Source: an uncultured Prevotellaceae bacterium (lineage in GTDB: Bacteria; Bacteroidota; Bacteroidia; Bacteroidales; Bacteroidaceae). From it: a DNA stretch of 50,984 nt. Positions 43,308 through 50,984 of this stretch are shown piece after piece. Location of the stretch: NCBI GenBank assembly GCA_902770195.1, contig CACXSA010000038.1:1-50984 (forward strand). Direction: 5' to 3'. Each line of letters starts with the position of its first letter. Position 1 is the first letter of the stretch. Made by a program: the position numbers and the translations under genes. The notes beneath the pieces are model-generated. The model was not told the DNA's origin, did no database searches, and saw nothing but the letters and a program-made list of their open reading frames with translations.

Positions 43308-44756
43308 ATGGGGAAGCTAACAACCATTTTCAAAGATACGGCCATCTACGGACTGTCGAGCATTATAGGCCGCTTTCTGAATTATCTCCTTGTACCGCTT
43401 TATACGGCACAGTTCTCTGCTGCCAGTGGAGCCTACGGCATTATCACCAATATCTACGCTTACGTGGCATTAGCCATGGTGCTGTTGACGTTCGGTATGG
43501 AGACAACCTATTTTAGGTTTACCAACAAGACACATACGGACTCAGAGACCGTCTATGGCACCACACTGATTACTGTGGGCTCGATATCGTTGCTGTTTGC
43601 CGTGCTGGTACTGTTATTGTTGTCGCCTATCAGTCAGTTGATGGGTTATGGCGACCATCCCGACTATGTAGGTGTAATGGCTGTCACGATAGCTATTGAT
43701 GCCTTTCTGTGCATTCCATTCGCCCACTTGCGCCAGCAGCGGAAGGCCATCAAGTTTGCTGCCCTCAAGCTGTTGAACATTATGGTGTCCATCTTGCTGA
43801 ATCTCATTTACTTCTACTTCATGGACGGCAAGGATGTGGGCTATGTATTCTATATTAACCTGGCTTGTACGATGATGCTTGCCGTCTGTCTGATAACGGA
43901 ATATACTGGTTTCCGCTGGAGACTCGACACCAAGTTGCTTCGTACCATGCTTAGCTATTCATGGCCCATCCTCGTGTTGGGCATCGCCGGTATCCTGAAC
44001 CAGACTGCCGATAAGATGCTGTTTCCTTACATCTACAAGGGCAGCGATATGCATGCGCAACTGGGCATCTATGGTGCTTGCTCGAAGATTGCCATGATTA
44101 TGGCGATGATTACACAGGCGTTCCGCTTCGCCTACGAGCCTATCGTCTTTGCAGGAGTCAAGGATAAAGACCAACACGAGATGTACACAAAGACAATGAA
44201 GTATTTCATCATCTTCACCCTGCTGGCCTTCCTGATAGTGGTAGGTTACATAGACCTTTTGAAATATATTGTCCGCAATTCCGACTATTGGGTAGGGCTG
44301 AAGGTCGTACCTATCGTGATGGCCGCAGAAATCATGATGGGCATCTACTTCAACCTGTCGTTCTGGTATAAGATTATCGACAAGACCATCTGGGGAGCCG
44401 TCTTCTCGGGCATTGGATGTGCCGTGCTGCTTTTGGTCAACATCATCTTCGTACCCAAATACGGCTTCATGGCTTGCGCATGGGGTGGATTTGCTGGATA
44501 TGGCGTTGCTATGCTTGCCAGCTATTTTGTAGGCCAGAAGTACTATCCGCTCAACTACCCTCTGAAGGACATCGCCCTGTATGTATGGTTGACCATCATG
44601 GCCTTTACGGTGATGTTTATCGTAAGGGGAAGTCAATCGCTCCTGGTGTCGTTGTCAGTCAATACGCTTTTCATCCTGCTTTTCGTAGTTGTTATCATCA
44701 GGCGCGACCTACCCATGAGCAAGTTGCCTGTTATTGGAAAATATTTTAAACATTAA
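43308..44756 (+). CDS. Oligosaccharide flippase / polysaccharide biosynthesis protein (MOP superfamily)
   Basis: 482 residues with about 12-14 membrane spans, starting MGKLTTIFKDTAIYGLSSIIGRFLNYLLVPLYT, the signature opening of Wzx-like flippases. Basic loops (RLDTKLLRTMLSYSWPIL) separate the halves. Expected to flip lipid-linked glycans across the inner membrane. No glycosyltransferases lie nearby, so the glycan cannot be named. The S46 peptidase gene begins 6 bp downstream. Confidence 0.88.
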   Translation: MGKLTTIFKDTAIYGLSSIIGRFLNYLLVPLYTAQFSAASGAYGIITNIYAYVALAMVLLTFGMETTYFRFTNKTHTDSETVYGTTLITVGSISLLFAVLVLLLLSPISQLMGYGDHPDYVGVMAVTIAIDAFLCIPFAHLRQQRKAIKFAALKLLNIMVSILLNLIYFYFMDGKDVGYVFYINLACTMMLAVCLITEYTGFRWRLDTKLLRTMLSYSWPILVLGIAGILNQTADKMLFPYIYKGSDMHAQLGIYGACSKIAMIMAMITQAFRFAYEPIVFAGVKDKDQHEMYTKTMKYFIIFTLLAFLIVVGYIDLLKYIVRNSDYWVGLKVVPIVMAAEIMMGIYFNLSFWYKIIDKTIWGAVFSGIGCAVLLLVNIIFVPKYGFMACAWGGFAGYGVAMLASYFVGQKYYPLNYPLKDIALYVWLTIMAFTVMFIVRGSQSLLVSLSVNTLFILLFVVVIIRRDLPMSKLPVIGKYFKH

Positions 44757-44762
44757 ATAGAT

Positions 44763-46880
44763 ATGAAGAAGTTGCTTATTTTTCTTTTCACCTTCCATTT
44801 TTCCCTTTTCACTGCTTATGCTGATGAGGGCATGTGGACACTCTACAACCTGCCTGATGCTGTCTATGAGCAGATGAAACAGTATGGTTTCCAATTGTCA
44901 AAGGAACAACTCTACCAGAGCAACGATGCTGTCAAGAATGCTGTTGTCAACTTCGGTGGTTTCTGCTCGGGTGTAGTGGTATCGCCCGACGGTCTCGTAT
45001 TCACCAACCACCACTGTGGTTTTGATGCCATCCGCCAGCACTCTACCGTGGAGCATGACTATATGCTGAATGGATTCTATGCCAAGAGCTTCGAGGAGGA
45101 ACTTCCCAACGAGGATCTGTTTGTCAGCTTCATGATAGAACAGAAGGACGTGACCGACCAGATTGTTCCAGCCCTGAAAGACATCAAGCGAAACAAGCAG
45201 GGTGCCATTGTAGATAGTATCGAGAATGCATGGCAGAAGGAAATCCGTCAGAAGGATTCCACGCTGCGTGTGGAAATCAAGCCATTCTACGAGGGTAACA
45301 AATACTACTGCACCACCTACCGCGACTTCAACGATGTGCGCCTGGTGTTCACCGTGCCCAAGTCGATGGGTAAGTTTGGTGGTGAGACGGACAACTGGAT
45401 GTGGCCCCGCCAGACATGCGACTACTCCGTGTTCCGCATCTATGCTGACCCTAAGACAAACGGTCCTGCCAATTATTCCAAGGACAACGTACCCTATCAT
45501 CCCCAATCGTGGGCTCCTGTATCCTTGCAGGGCTACAAGCCTGGCGACTTCTGTATGATAATGGGTTATCCAGGCTCTACCAGCCGCTACCTGTCAAGCT
45601 ACGGCATTCAGGAGCGCCGTGATGCCATCAATGCACCTCGTGTTCAGGTTCGTGAGGTGAAGCAGAAGGTGATGTTGCGCCACATGCGTGCTTCAGAGGC
45701 GGTACGTATCATGTATGAGTCGAAGTATGCCGGCTCTTCCAACTACTGGAAGAACTCCATCGGTATGAACAAGTGTATCGACAGTATTGCCCTCATCCAA
45801 CAGAAGCAGCAGTATGAGGCCAAGATTCGTCAGTGGCAGGATCAGACAGGCTATCTGAAAGGCGAGCTGGACTTTGACAAGTTGGCAAAGCTCTATCAGC
45901 AGCGCATGAAGCTGACACGGGTGCGCACCCTGTTCAGGGAGACCTTCTTCTCTTTCGATGACCAGCTGACTACCCGTGCATGGCGCAGCAACTGGGGCAT
46001 GAAGGTCCAGGGTCCTGAGAACAAACCCCAGAAGCAGTATATCACCTTCGACGACAATAGTAAGGAGTGGGACGAGGCTACCGACTGCGAGCTGCTCTCC
46101 ACGCTCATCAGCAACTATCGCCAGCAGGTGGATAGCGAGTATCTGCCCGACTTCTATCAGACCGTCGATAAGAAATTCCACGGTGACTATGTAGCCTACG
46201 TTAACGCACTGTACAAGAAATCGGTGCTGATGAAGAGCGACAAGCCCATCTACTTCAACAAGAAGAGCTATAAGAAAGACCTTGGCGTGCAATATGGTCT
46301 CGCCATCAGTGAACTCCTTGCCAAGATCAATGCCGACCTGGGTCAGTTCAGCAACGATATTGCCGAGCAGGAGAAACTGCTGTGTGCCGCCGTGTTGCGC
46401 ATGGAGCAGGATATGCCTAACTATTCAGATGCCAACTTCACGCTGCGTATGACCTACGGACAGATTGGCGAATATACGTTGGGCGGACGTCCTTCAGGCT
46501 ATTACACCACAGCCCGTTCGTTGTGGGAGAAGATGCAGAAGGCAGATGATAACTTTGAATACTTTGCAGAGCCTGTGATGCACGAATTGATGGCACAAAA
46601 GGACTTTGGAAAGTATGCCGACTCTTTGACGAAGACGATGCAGCTCTGCTTCCTGTCGAATAACGACATCACGGGCGGAAACTCAGGTTCTCCCATCTTC
46701 AACGGCAAGGGTGAACTGCTGGGCTTGGCATTTGACGGCAACTGGGACAGCCTGGCCAGCGACATCTTCTTCGACCGTCAGTTGGCGCGCACCATCAATG
46801 TGGATGTGCGCTATATGCTGTTCATGATGGACAAGTGGGGACATGCCGACCGTCTGTTGCAGGAGATCAATGCCCGATAA
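44763..46880 (+). CDS. S46 family dipeptidyl peptidase (DPP7-like)
   Basis: 705 residues; signal peptide 1-20 (ends TAYA), mature start DEGMW, as in S46 enzymes. Chymotrypsin-fold catalytic motifs are TNHHCG (His) and GGNSGSP with Ser641. The residue 18 positions after the serine is Gly659 (AFDGNWDSL); the equivalent Porphyromonas gingivalis residue is Arg673 in DPP11 and Gly in DPP7, so hydrophobic rather than acidic P1 preference is inferred. Releases dipeptides from peptide N-termini in the periplasm, feeding amino-acid uptake. The hydrophobic signal core (FLFTFHFSLFT) is encoded by a reverse-complement AAAAGTGA-type repeat. Confidence 0.92.
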   Translation: MKKLLIFLFTFHFSLFTAYADEGMWTLYNLPDAVYEQMKQYGFQLSKEQLYQSNDAVKNAVVNFGGFCSGVVVSPDGLVFTNHHCGFDAIRQHSTVEHDYMLNGFYAKSFEEELPNEDLFVSFMIEQKDVTDQIVPALKDIKRNKQGAIVDSIENAWQKEIRQKDSTLRVEIKPFYEGNKYYCTTYRDFNDVRLVFTVPKSMGKFGGETDNWMWPRQTCDYSVFRIYADPKTNGPANYSKDNVPYHPQSWAPVSLQGYKPGDFCMIMGYPGSTSRYLSSYGIQERRDAINAPRVQVREVKQKVMLRHMRASEAVRIMYESKYAGSSNYWKNSIGMNKCIDSIALIQQKQQYEAKIRQWQDQTGYLKGELDFDKLAKLYQQRMKLTRVRTLFRETFFSFDDQLTTRAWRSNWGMKVQGPENKPQKQYITFDDNSKEWDEATDCELLSTLISNYRQQVDSEYLPDFYQTVDKKFHGDYVAYVNALYKKSVLMKSDKPIYFNKKSYKKDLGVQYGLAISELLAKINADLGQFSNDIAEQEKLLCAAVLRMEQDMPNYSDANFTLRMTYGQIGEYTLGGRPSGYYTTARSLWEKMQKADDNFEYFAEPVMHELMAQKDFGKYADSLTKTMQLCFLSNNDITGGNSGSPIFNGKGELLGLAFDGNWDSLASDIFFDRQLARTINVDVRYMLFMMDKWGHADRLLQEINAR

Positions 46881-46919
46881 ACCGGAGTTGCAGGTGAACG
46901 CCCGTTAAACGCAGTTCTG

Positions 46920-47360
46920 ATGAAGACGTTGTTGCTGTCCTTACTTCTCCTTGCGTCCCTGCCCGTGGCGGCTCAAGACGATACAGCCGTGCAGAAACAA
47001 GACGATGCAGCACCGACTGCGCAGGATGATGTCGTTCTGATGGCCACCCTGCCCAACAACATCTTCACGGCAGGCGAGCGAAGGGACATTGAGGTAAAGA
47101 TGGCCAACAACAGCGGGCAGTCGCTGAAGGGCAAGACACTGATATGGGCCTTGGGCAACATGGAGGGCGACATGCTGATTCCTGACGGCGAGGGGCTTAT
47201 CACGGTAGGCACAATACCTTTCGTGGCCCCTCTCCTTCATACACGCTGCGACCTGCTGCTGTATCTTTTCATCTACAACACCAACTATCGCAATACTTAT
47301 AAGGTGTGGATATATCCCTCGGAAGAAGAGAAGCCTATTTCTTCTTCCGAGGTTTTCTAA
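46920..47360 (+). CDS. Small secreted hypothetical protein
   Basis: 146 residues. Signal peptide about 1-19 (ends VAAQ), an acidic Gln/Asp-rich linker (20-38), then a beta-sandwich-like segment (LPNNIFTAGERRDIEVKMANNSGQSLKGK...NTYKVWIYP). That pattern resembles Ig-like modules in Bacteroidetes glycoside hydrolases. It begins 39 bp after the peptidase gene and its last 26 bp overlap the convergent helicase gene. I cannot assign a function; it may be a remnant of a longer enzyme. Confidence 0.6.
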   Translation: MKTLLLSLLLLASLPVAAQDDTAVQKQDDAAPTAQDDVVLMATLPNNIFTAGERRDIEVKMANNSGQSLKGKTLIWALGNMEGDMLIPDGEGLITVGTIPFVAPLLHTRCDLLLYLFIYNTNYRNTYKVWIYPSEEEKPISSSEVF

Positions 47361-49242
47361 TTGCCCAGCCTTCTTCGCTGAAGTCTGGAATTTCTCCTTT
47401 TAATTTCTTCGAGTCAGGATTTAGAAATTGCATCCAGTCCTCCTTCTTGTAGGTCTTGGTCTCCTTAGGCTTTCTGGTCTCCCCCCTAGAAGGTCTGGTA
47501 TCTCTGGATGAACTGGCGGTTCTTGTGGATTTTGTATTCTTAGTTTCTCGGACTGATTTCGATGATTTGGCAGACTTGCCGCCCTCTTCTGCGTCGTTGC
47601 AGCGCACCTCGCGTCGCTTGTAGGTCTGACCGTTGACAAACTTGATGACGCGCTCGGCATCCTCCTCGGGAACCTCGAAGTACGACATGGTCTGTAGCAG
47701 GTCAATATGACCCACCTCCACATGTCCGCGGACGTTCTTGTTGAGGAACTGCATCAGCTCGCCAGGGTAGAAGCCGTCCTTCTTGCCCAGGTTGATGAAA
47801 AGCTTGCGGTAGCCTTCACTGGTTGGCGTTGCCTGCTTCCTACCACGACCGTCTTCCTTCTTCCCTCTTCCCTCTTCCTTCTTACTCCTTACCTCGGAAA
47901 TCTCGGGGGCGTCGGCATAGTAGGCCAGGAACTTGCCGAACTCCAAGGACACGATTTTCTTGATGAGGTCGTCCTTGTCCACGAACTCGAAGTACCGGCT
48001 GATGTCCTGCATGAAGGGTGCAATCTGCTCCTCGTCCACGTCGGCCTTGACTATCTGGTCCATCACCTTGTAGAGCTGCTTCTTGCAGATTTCCTCCGCC
48101 GACGGGATAGTGCCCTGTTCGAACTGCTTGCCAATCTCCTTCTCGATGTTGCGTATCTTGAACTTCTCACGACTGTGTACGATGCTGATGCTGGTGCCCT
48201 TCTTGCCGGCTCGACCGGTACGGCCCGAGCGGTGGGTGTAGTTCTCGATGTCGTCGGGCAGTCCGTAGTTGATGACGTGCGTCAGGTCATCGACATCCAG
48301 TCCGCGAGCAGCCACGTCGGTGGCCACCAGCAGCTGCACGGTATGCTGGCGGAACTTCTGCATGGTCAGGTCGCGCTGCTGTTGCGAGAGGTCGCCGTGC
48401 AGCGACTCGGCATTGTATCCGTCCTTGATGAGCTTGTCGGCCACCTCCTGCGTCTCTATCTTCGTGCGGCAGAAGATGATGGCGAAGATGCGCGGATAGT
48501 AATCTACCAGCCGCTTCAGTGCCAGGTACTTGTCTTTGGCGTTCACCATATAGTAGATGTGGTTGACGTGCTCGGCACCCTCGTTGCGGCTGCCCACTAC
48601 GATTTCCTTGTAGTCGTGCAGGTATCCCTTGGCAATTCGCTCGATGTCGCGGCTCATGGTTGCCGAGAAGAGCAGCGTGTTACGGTTTTCGGGCACACCC
48701 TCCAGGATGGCGTCGATGCTCTCCTGGAATCCCATGTTCAGCATCTCGTCGGCCTCGTCCAGCACCACGTTCTGCACGTCGTCCAGCTGTGCCACGCCGC
48801 GCTTCATCAGGTCGATGAGCCGGCCCGGCGTTGCCACGACGACCTGTACCCCTTTGCGCAGGGCACGAATCTGCTGTTCTATTGATGCACCGCCATAGAC
48901 CGCCTCGATGTGTATGCCGTCTAGGTATTTGGCAAAGTCGCGCATGTCGTCGGCAATCTGCAGGCAGAGCTCACGCGTTGGCGCCAGCACGAGAGCCAGT
49001 GGAATGCCGCGTCCTATCTCGCCCAGTTGCGGGCGAGGTTTCTCTGCAATGCGTTGCAACACGGGAATACCGAATGCCGCCGTCTTGCCCGTGCCCGTCT
49101 GGGCCAGTGCTATCACGTCGTTCTTGTTTCCTAACAAATAAGGTATTACCTCCTCTTGTACAGGCATGGGCTGTACAAACCCCATTTCCTCGATGGCTTT
49201 ACGGATTTCCCCGCTCACGCCAAGTTCTTCAAATGTCTTCAA
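47335..49242 (-). CDS. deaD: DEAD-box RNA helicase (DeaD/CsdA type)
   Basis: 635 residues. Q motif near 24-30 (QPMPVQE), Walker A AQTGTGKT (47-54), DEAD (162-165), SAT, and helicase C-terminal ATDVAARGLDV and HRSGRTGRAGKKG. After about 440 comes a DbpA/CsdA RNA-binding domain (RKLFINLGKKDGFYPGELMQFLN), then a basic Ser/Arg/Lys-rich tail. Acts in ribosome assembly and cold-adapted RNA remodelling by family. The linker before the RNA-binding domain (RSKKEEGRGKKEDGRGRKQ) is a purine-repeat tract that looks like another in-frame repeat insertion. Confidence 0.94.
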   Translation of the reverse strand: MKTFEELGVSGEIRKAIEEMGFVQPMPVQEEVIPYLLGNKNDVIALAQTGTGKTAAFGIPVLQRIAEKPRPQLGEIGRGIPLALVLAPTRELCLQIADDMRDFAKYLDGIHIEAVYGGASIEQQIRALRKGVQVVVATPGRLIDLMKRGVAQLDDVQNVVLDEADEMLNMGFQESIDAILEGVPENRNTLLFSATMSRDIERIAKGYLHDYKEIVVGSRNEGAEHVNHIYYMVNAKDKYLALKRLVDYYPRIFAIIFCRTKIETQEVADKLIKDGYNAESLHGDLSQQQRDLTMQKFRQHTVQLLVATDVAARGLDVDDLTHVINYGLPDDIENYTHRSGRTGRAGKKGTSISIVHSREKFKIRNIEKEIGKQFEQGTIPSAEEICKKQLYKVMDQIVKADVDEEQIAPFMQDISRYFEFVDKDDLIKKIVSLEFGKFLAYYADAPEISEVRSKKEEGRGKKEDGRGRKQATPTSEGYRKLFINLGKKDGFYPGELMQFLNKNVRGHVEVGHIDLLQTMSYFEVPEEDAERVIKFVNGQTYKRREVRCNDAEEGGKSAKSSKSVRETKNTKSTRTASSSRDTRPSRGETRKPKETKTYKKEDWMQFLNPDSKKLKGEIPDFSEEGWAIRKPRKKK

Positions 49243-49281
49243 ATTCTAATACTATTATTACTATAATGTTTTATTTTTATG

Positions 49282-50984
49282 CTAAACTGTCTCGTCGTTC
49301 GGTTTCTCATTGACCAAGTGTACGTCGCACTGCGGGAAAGGAATGGTGATGCCCGCCGCGTTGAGTGCCTCGTAGATGACCTCCTTCGCGCGGTCCACGT
49401 ATCCTATCCGCTCAGCCACCAGCACGTACTGCTTTACGGCGACATCTACGGCACTGTCGCCCATATTGCTGACCACGACCTTGATGCCATACTTCGGGTC
49501 CACTATCTCGCGCCCGTAGTTGTCCTTGGTACGCATGCGCTGCATGGCATCGACGAGCACCTGTCGCACCGTCTTGATGTCGGTACCGTATGCCACTCCG
49601 ACCACCATCGTGGTGAGCTCGTAGGAATTGTTGCGGGTGAGGTTATTGAAGTTCTTGCCGAAGAGCGACGAGTTCAGGAACGACATCTCCGTGCCCTCGA
49701 TGGTCTCAGCCTGTACGCACTGGTAATTGATGGCGGTCACTCTGCCCCTCACACCTTCGCACTCTATCCAGTCGCCCACCCTGAGTCGTCCGCTCATGAG
49801 CTGAATGCCATAGATGAAGTTGTTGATGGTATCTTTCAGTGCCAGACCGATACCAGCAGAGAGACCTCCGGCAATGAGTCCGAGCGAACCGGTAGGGATG
49901 TTCCATACGGTGACTACGACGACGGCAAATCCCATCCATACGAGCACGCTGATGATGCTGTTGCCCAGCGACAGGTTGATTTCGTTGGCACGGATGGTAG
50001 TGCGGTTGTGCTTGCGCATGAATGCCGAGTAGCGCAGGTATTGCCAGATGGCGTGTATGGCGCGGCTGAGGTAGCGCAGTACGAAGAAGAGAATGAGCAG
50101 ATAGATGATGCTTCCTCCCGATATGCGCAGGGTTTCCGTTCCGTTGGTGTCAACGAGCTGTATGAAGGGATTGTCGTAGAACTTGACAAACAGGTCGTCG
50201 AAGTCGAACATACTCAGCGACTGGCGCACGCACAGGGGCAGCGAGAGCAGCACCATGGCAGGCACGGCTACCTGGCGGATGAAGTCGTAGAACCAAGTGG
50301 CTCCGAAGAGCAGCGACTCGCGGTCCTCGCCCGACACGTAGGTGATGCGTTTGCGCAGGTTATTGACCCGCTTGTCCAGCCACCGTTCCTTGTAACGGTT
50401 CAGCAGATCGACGATGCAGACCACGGTGAGCCACACGGCCAGCAGGAAGTACCACGACACCAGTATGAGCATGGCCACGAAGGTGTAGCCGAAGAAGGCG
50501 AAGACGAAGGCGACGAGATAGACGGCCAGCGACACCCATCCCAGCGTGCTGTCGATGGAGGTGGCTTTTCCGGCGACCCAGTAGCAGCAGCACAGCTGCC
50601 ATACGACAATGACGAGCAGTACGGGCGGGAAGAGCAGCACCATCATCTTGTCGGGCATGAAGGTGATGCGGCATACCACGATCATCATGACCACGAGGAA
50701 GGTGGCTGAGTAGAGCAGGAAACCCTGTCGGAACTGCTCGGGCTTGACGCGCAGCAGCAGCGATCCGGTGATGGCTATGAGCAGCCACAGCACGGTGTTG
50801 ACATTGCGAGTGCCCATATCGATGTATTCGACGTTGTCCTCGGAGAGTCCCAGTAAGAGGTAGTAGGCGATGGTGCCGATGAGCAGCGAGATGATGGACA
50901 GTTTCTTCTTGGCCACATACCGCTTCAGGCGGGTGTAGCGGTATAGCAGCCACAGCACCAGCAGGAAGAAGAGCCAGAAGATGG
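49282..50984 (-). CDS. Mechanosensitive channel, MscS family (5' end outside the window)
   Basis: At least 567 codons are open to the right edge; the frame continues upstream of the GTG at 50958 with hydrophobic residues (IFWLFFLLV), so the true start is beyond the window. A long multi-span N-terminal region is followed by the MscS pore helix and beta domain (AGGLSAGIGLALKDTINNFIYGIQLM, GDWIECEGVRGRVTAINYQCV) and the cytosolic C-terminal domain. Works as a pressure-release valve in the inner membrane during osmotic downshock. Same strand as the helicase gene, 39 bp upstream of it. Confidence 0.88.
   Translation of the reverse strand, partial: IFWLFFLLVLWLLYRYTRLKRYVAKKKLSIISLLIGTIAYYLLLGLSEDNVEYIDMGTRNVNTVLWLLIAITGSLLLRVKPEQFRQGFLLYSATFLVVMMIVVCRITFMPDKMMVLLFPPVLLVIVVWQLCCCYWVAGKATSIDSTLGWVSLAVYLVAFVFAFFGYTFVAMLILVSWYFLLAVWLTVVCIVDLLNRYKERWLDKRVNNLRKRITYVSGEDRESLLFGATWFYDFIRQVAVPAMVLLSLPLCVRQSLSMFDFDDLFVKFYDNPFIQLVDTNGTETLRISGGSIIYLLILFFVLRYLSRAIHAIWQYLRYSAFMRKHNRTTIRANEINLSLGNSIISVLVWMGFAVVVVTVWNIPTGSLGLIAGGLSAGIGLALKDTINNFIYGIQLMSGRLRVGDWIECEGVRGRVTAINYQCVQAETIEGTEMSFLNSSLFGKNFNNLTRNNSYELTTMVVGVAYGTDIKTVRQVLVDAMQRMRTKDNYGREIVDPKYGIKVVVSNMGDSAVDVAVKQYVLVAERIGYVDRAKEVIYEALNAAGITIPFPQCDVHLVNEKPNDETV

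Noticed and set aside
47707-48885. 392-codon plus-strand open frame
   Set aside because: Lies entirely opposite the DEAD-box helicase gene, whose motifs are intact; antisense openness follows from codon bias.
49279-50709. 476-codon plus-strand open frame rich in His/Glu/Val
   Set aside because: Antisense shadow of the MscS channel gene; composition unlike a real protein.

Overview
The window looks like a Bacteroidales chromosome, most likely Prevotellaceae (Prevotella/Segatella type). The evidence is the many promoters with the Bacteroidetes -7 box TAnnTTTG, a type III glutamine synthetase, a SusD/RagB-type protein, an S46 dipeptidyl peptidase, LruC-type lipoproteins and near absence of Shine-Dalgarno sequences. 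No rRNA, tRNA, CRISPR array, transposase or integrase was seen.

Layout. 1-8.2 kb is accessory DNA: a VapE/VirE-type primase-helicase ATPase bracketed by inverted satellite arrays, then a type III restriction-modification pair (mod, res). 8.3-12.9 kb is a fructan/sucrose-use operon (GH32 beta-fructosidase, FHS-type sugar importer, fructokinase), preceded by the wreck of a periplasmic-sensor hybrid regulator gene. A porin gene follows. 14.4-17.9 kb (minus strand) holds pyrG and asnB. 18.1-20.3 kb is a decaying accessory patch: two damaged copies of one hypothetical gene flanking a higBA toxin-antitoxin pair, plus 11-bp-period arrays. 20.5-23.5 kb holds a promoter, a rod-like structured RNA leader and two secreted-protein genes, one an unusual orphan SusD-type fusion. 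23.6-38.1 kb is a nitrogen-assimilation supercluster: porin-like protein, amtB, P-II, dapL, dapF, alkD-like gene, gltD, gltB, and divergently glnN. 38.3-47.4 kb is a plus-strand run (LruC lipoprotein, partner lipoprotein, SpmA/SpmB-type membrane protein, flippase, DPP7-like peptidase, small secreted protein). The window ends with a DEAD-box RNA helicase and an MscS channel cut by the right edge.

The most unusual signal is a family of short GC-rich palindromes inserted inside housekeeping genes (asnB, pyrG, dapF, gltD, gltB). Fifteen hairpins were found. Fourteen form seven inverted pairs, which bracket either 128-168 bp that includes host coding sequence or a conserved 54-bp core. In asnB, pyrG and dapF they are read through in frame in both orientations, adding peptides such as TPLHNREGLGEG or LPQPLPVMEG. 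In gltB and gltD they sit at or near frameshifts and small deletions, so both glutamate synthase genes appear broken while glutamine synthetase, ammonium transport and P-II are intact. The layout resembles Rickettsia palindromic elements or paired REP/BIME elements, but inside genes.

Other repeat families (AAAAGTGA tracts, a 41-bp GC-rich palindromic tandem, 11-bp and 21-23-bp phased arrays) also occupy the spacers. A palindrome of form TTTATG-nnn-CATAAA recurs before the GH32, amtB and glnN genes and may be a shared carbon/nitrogen operator.
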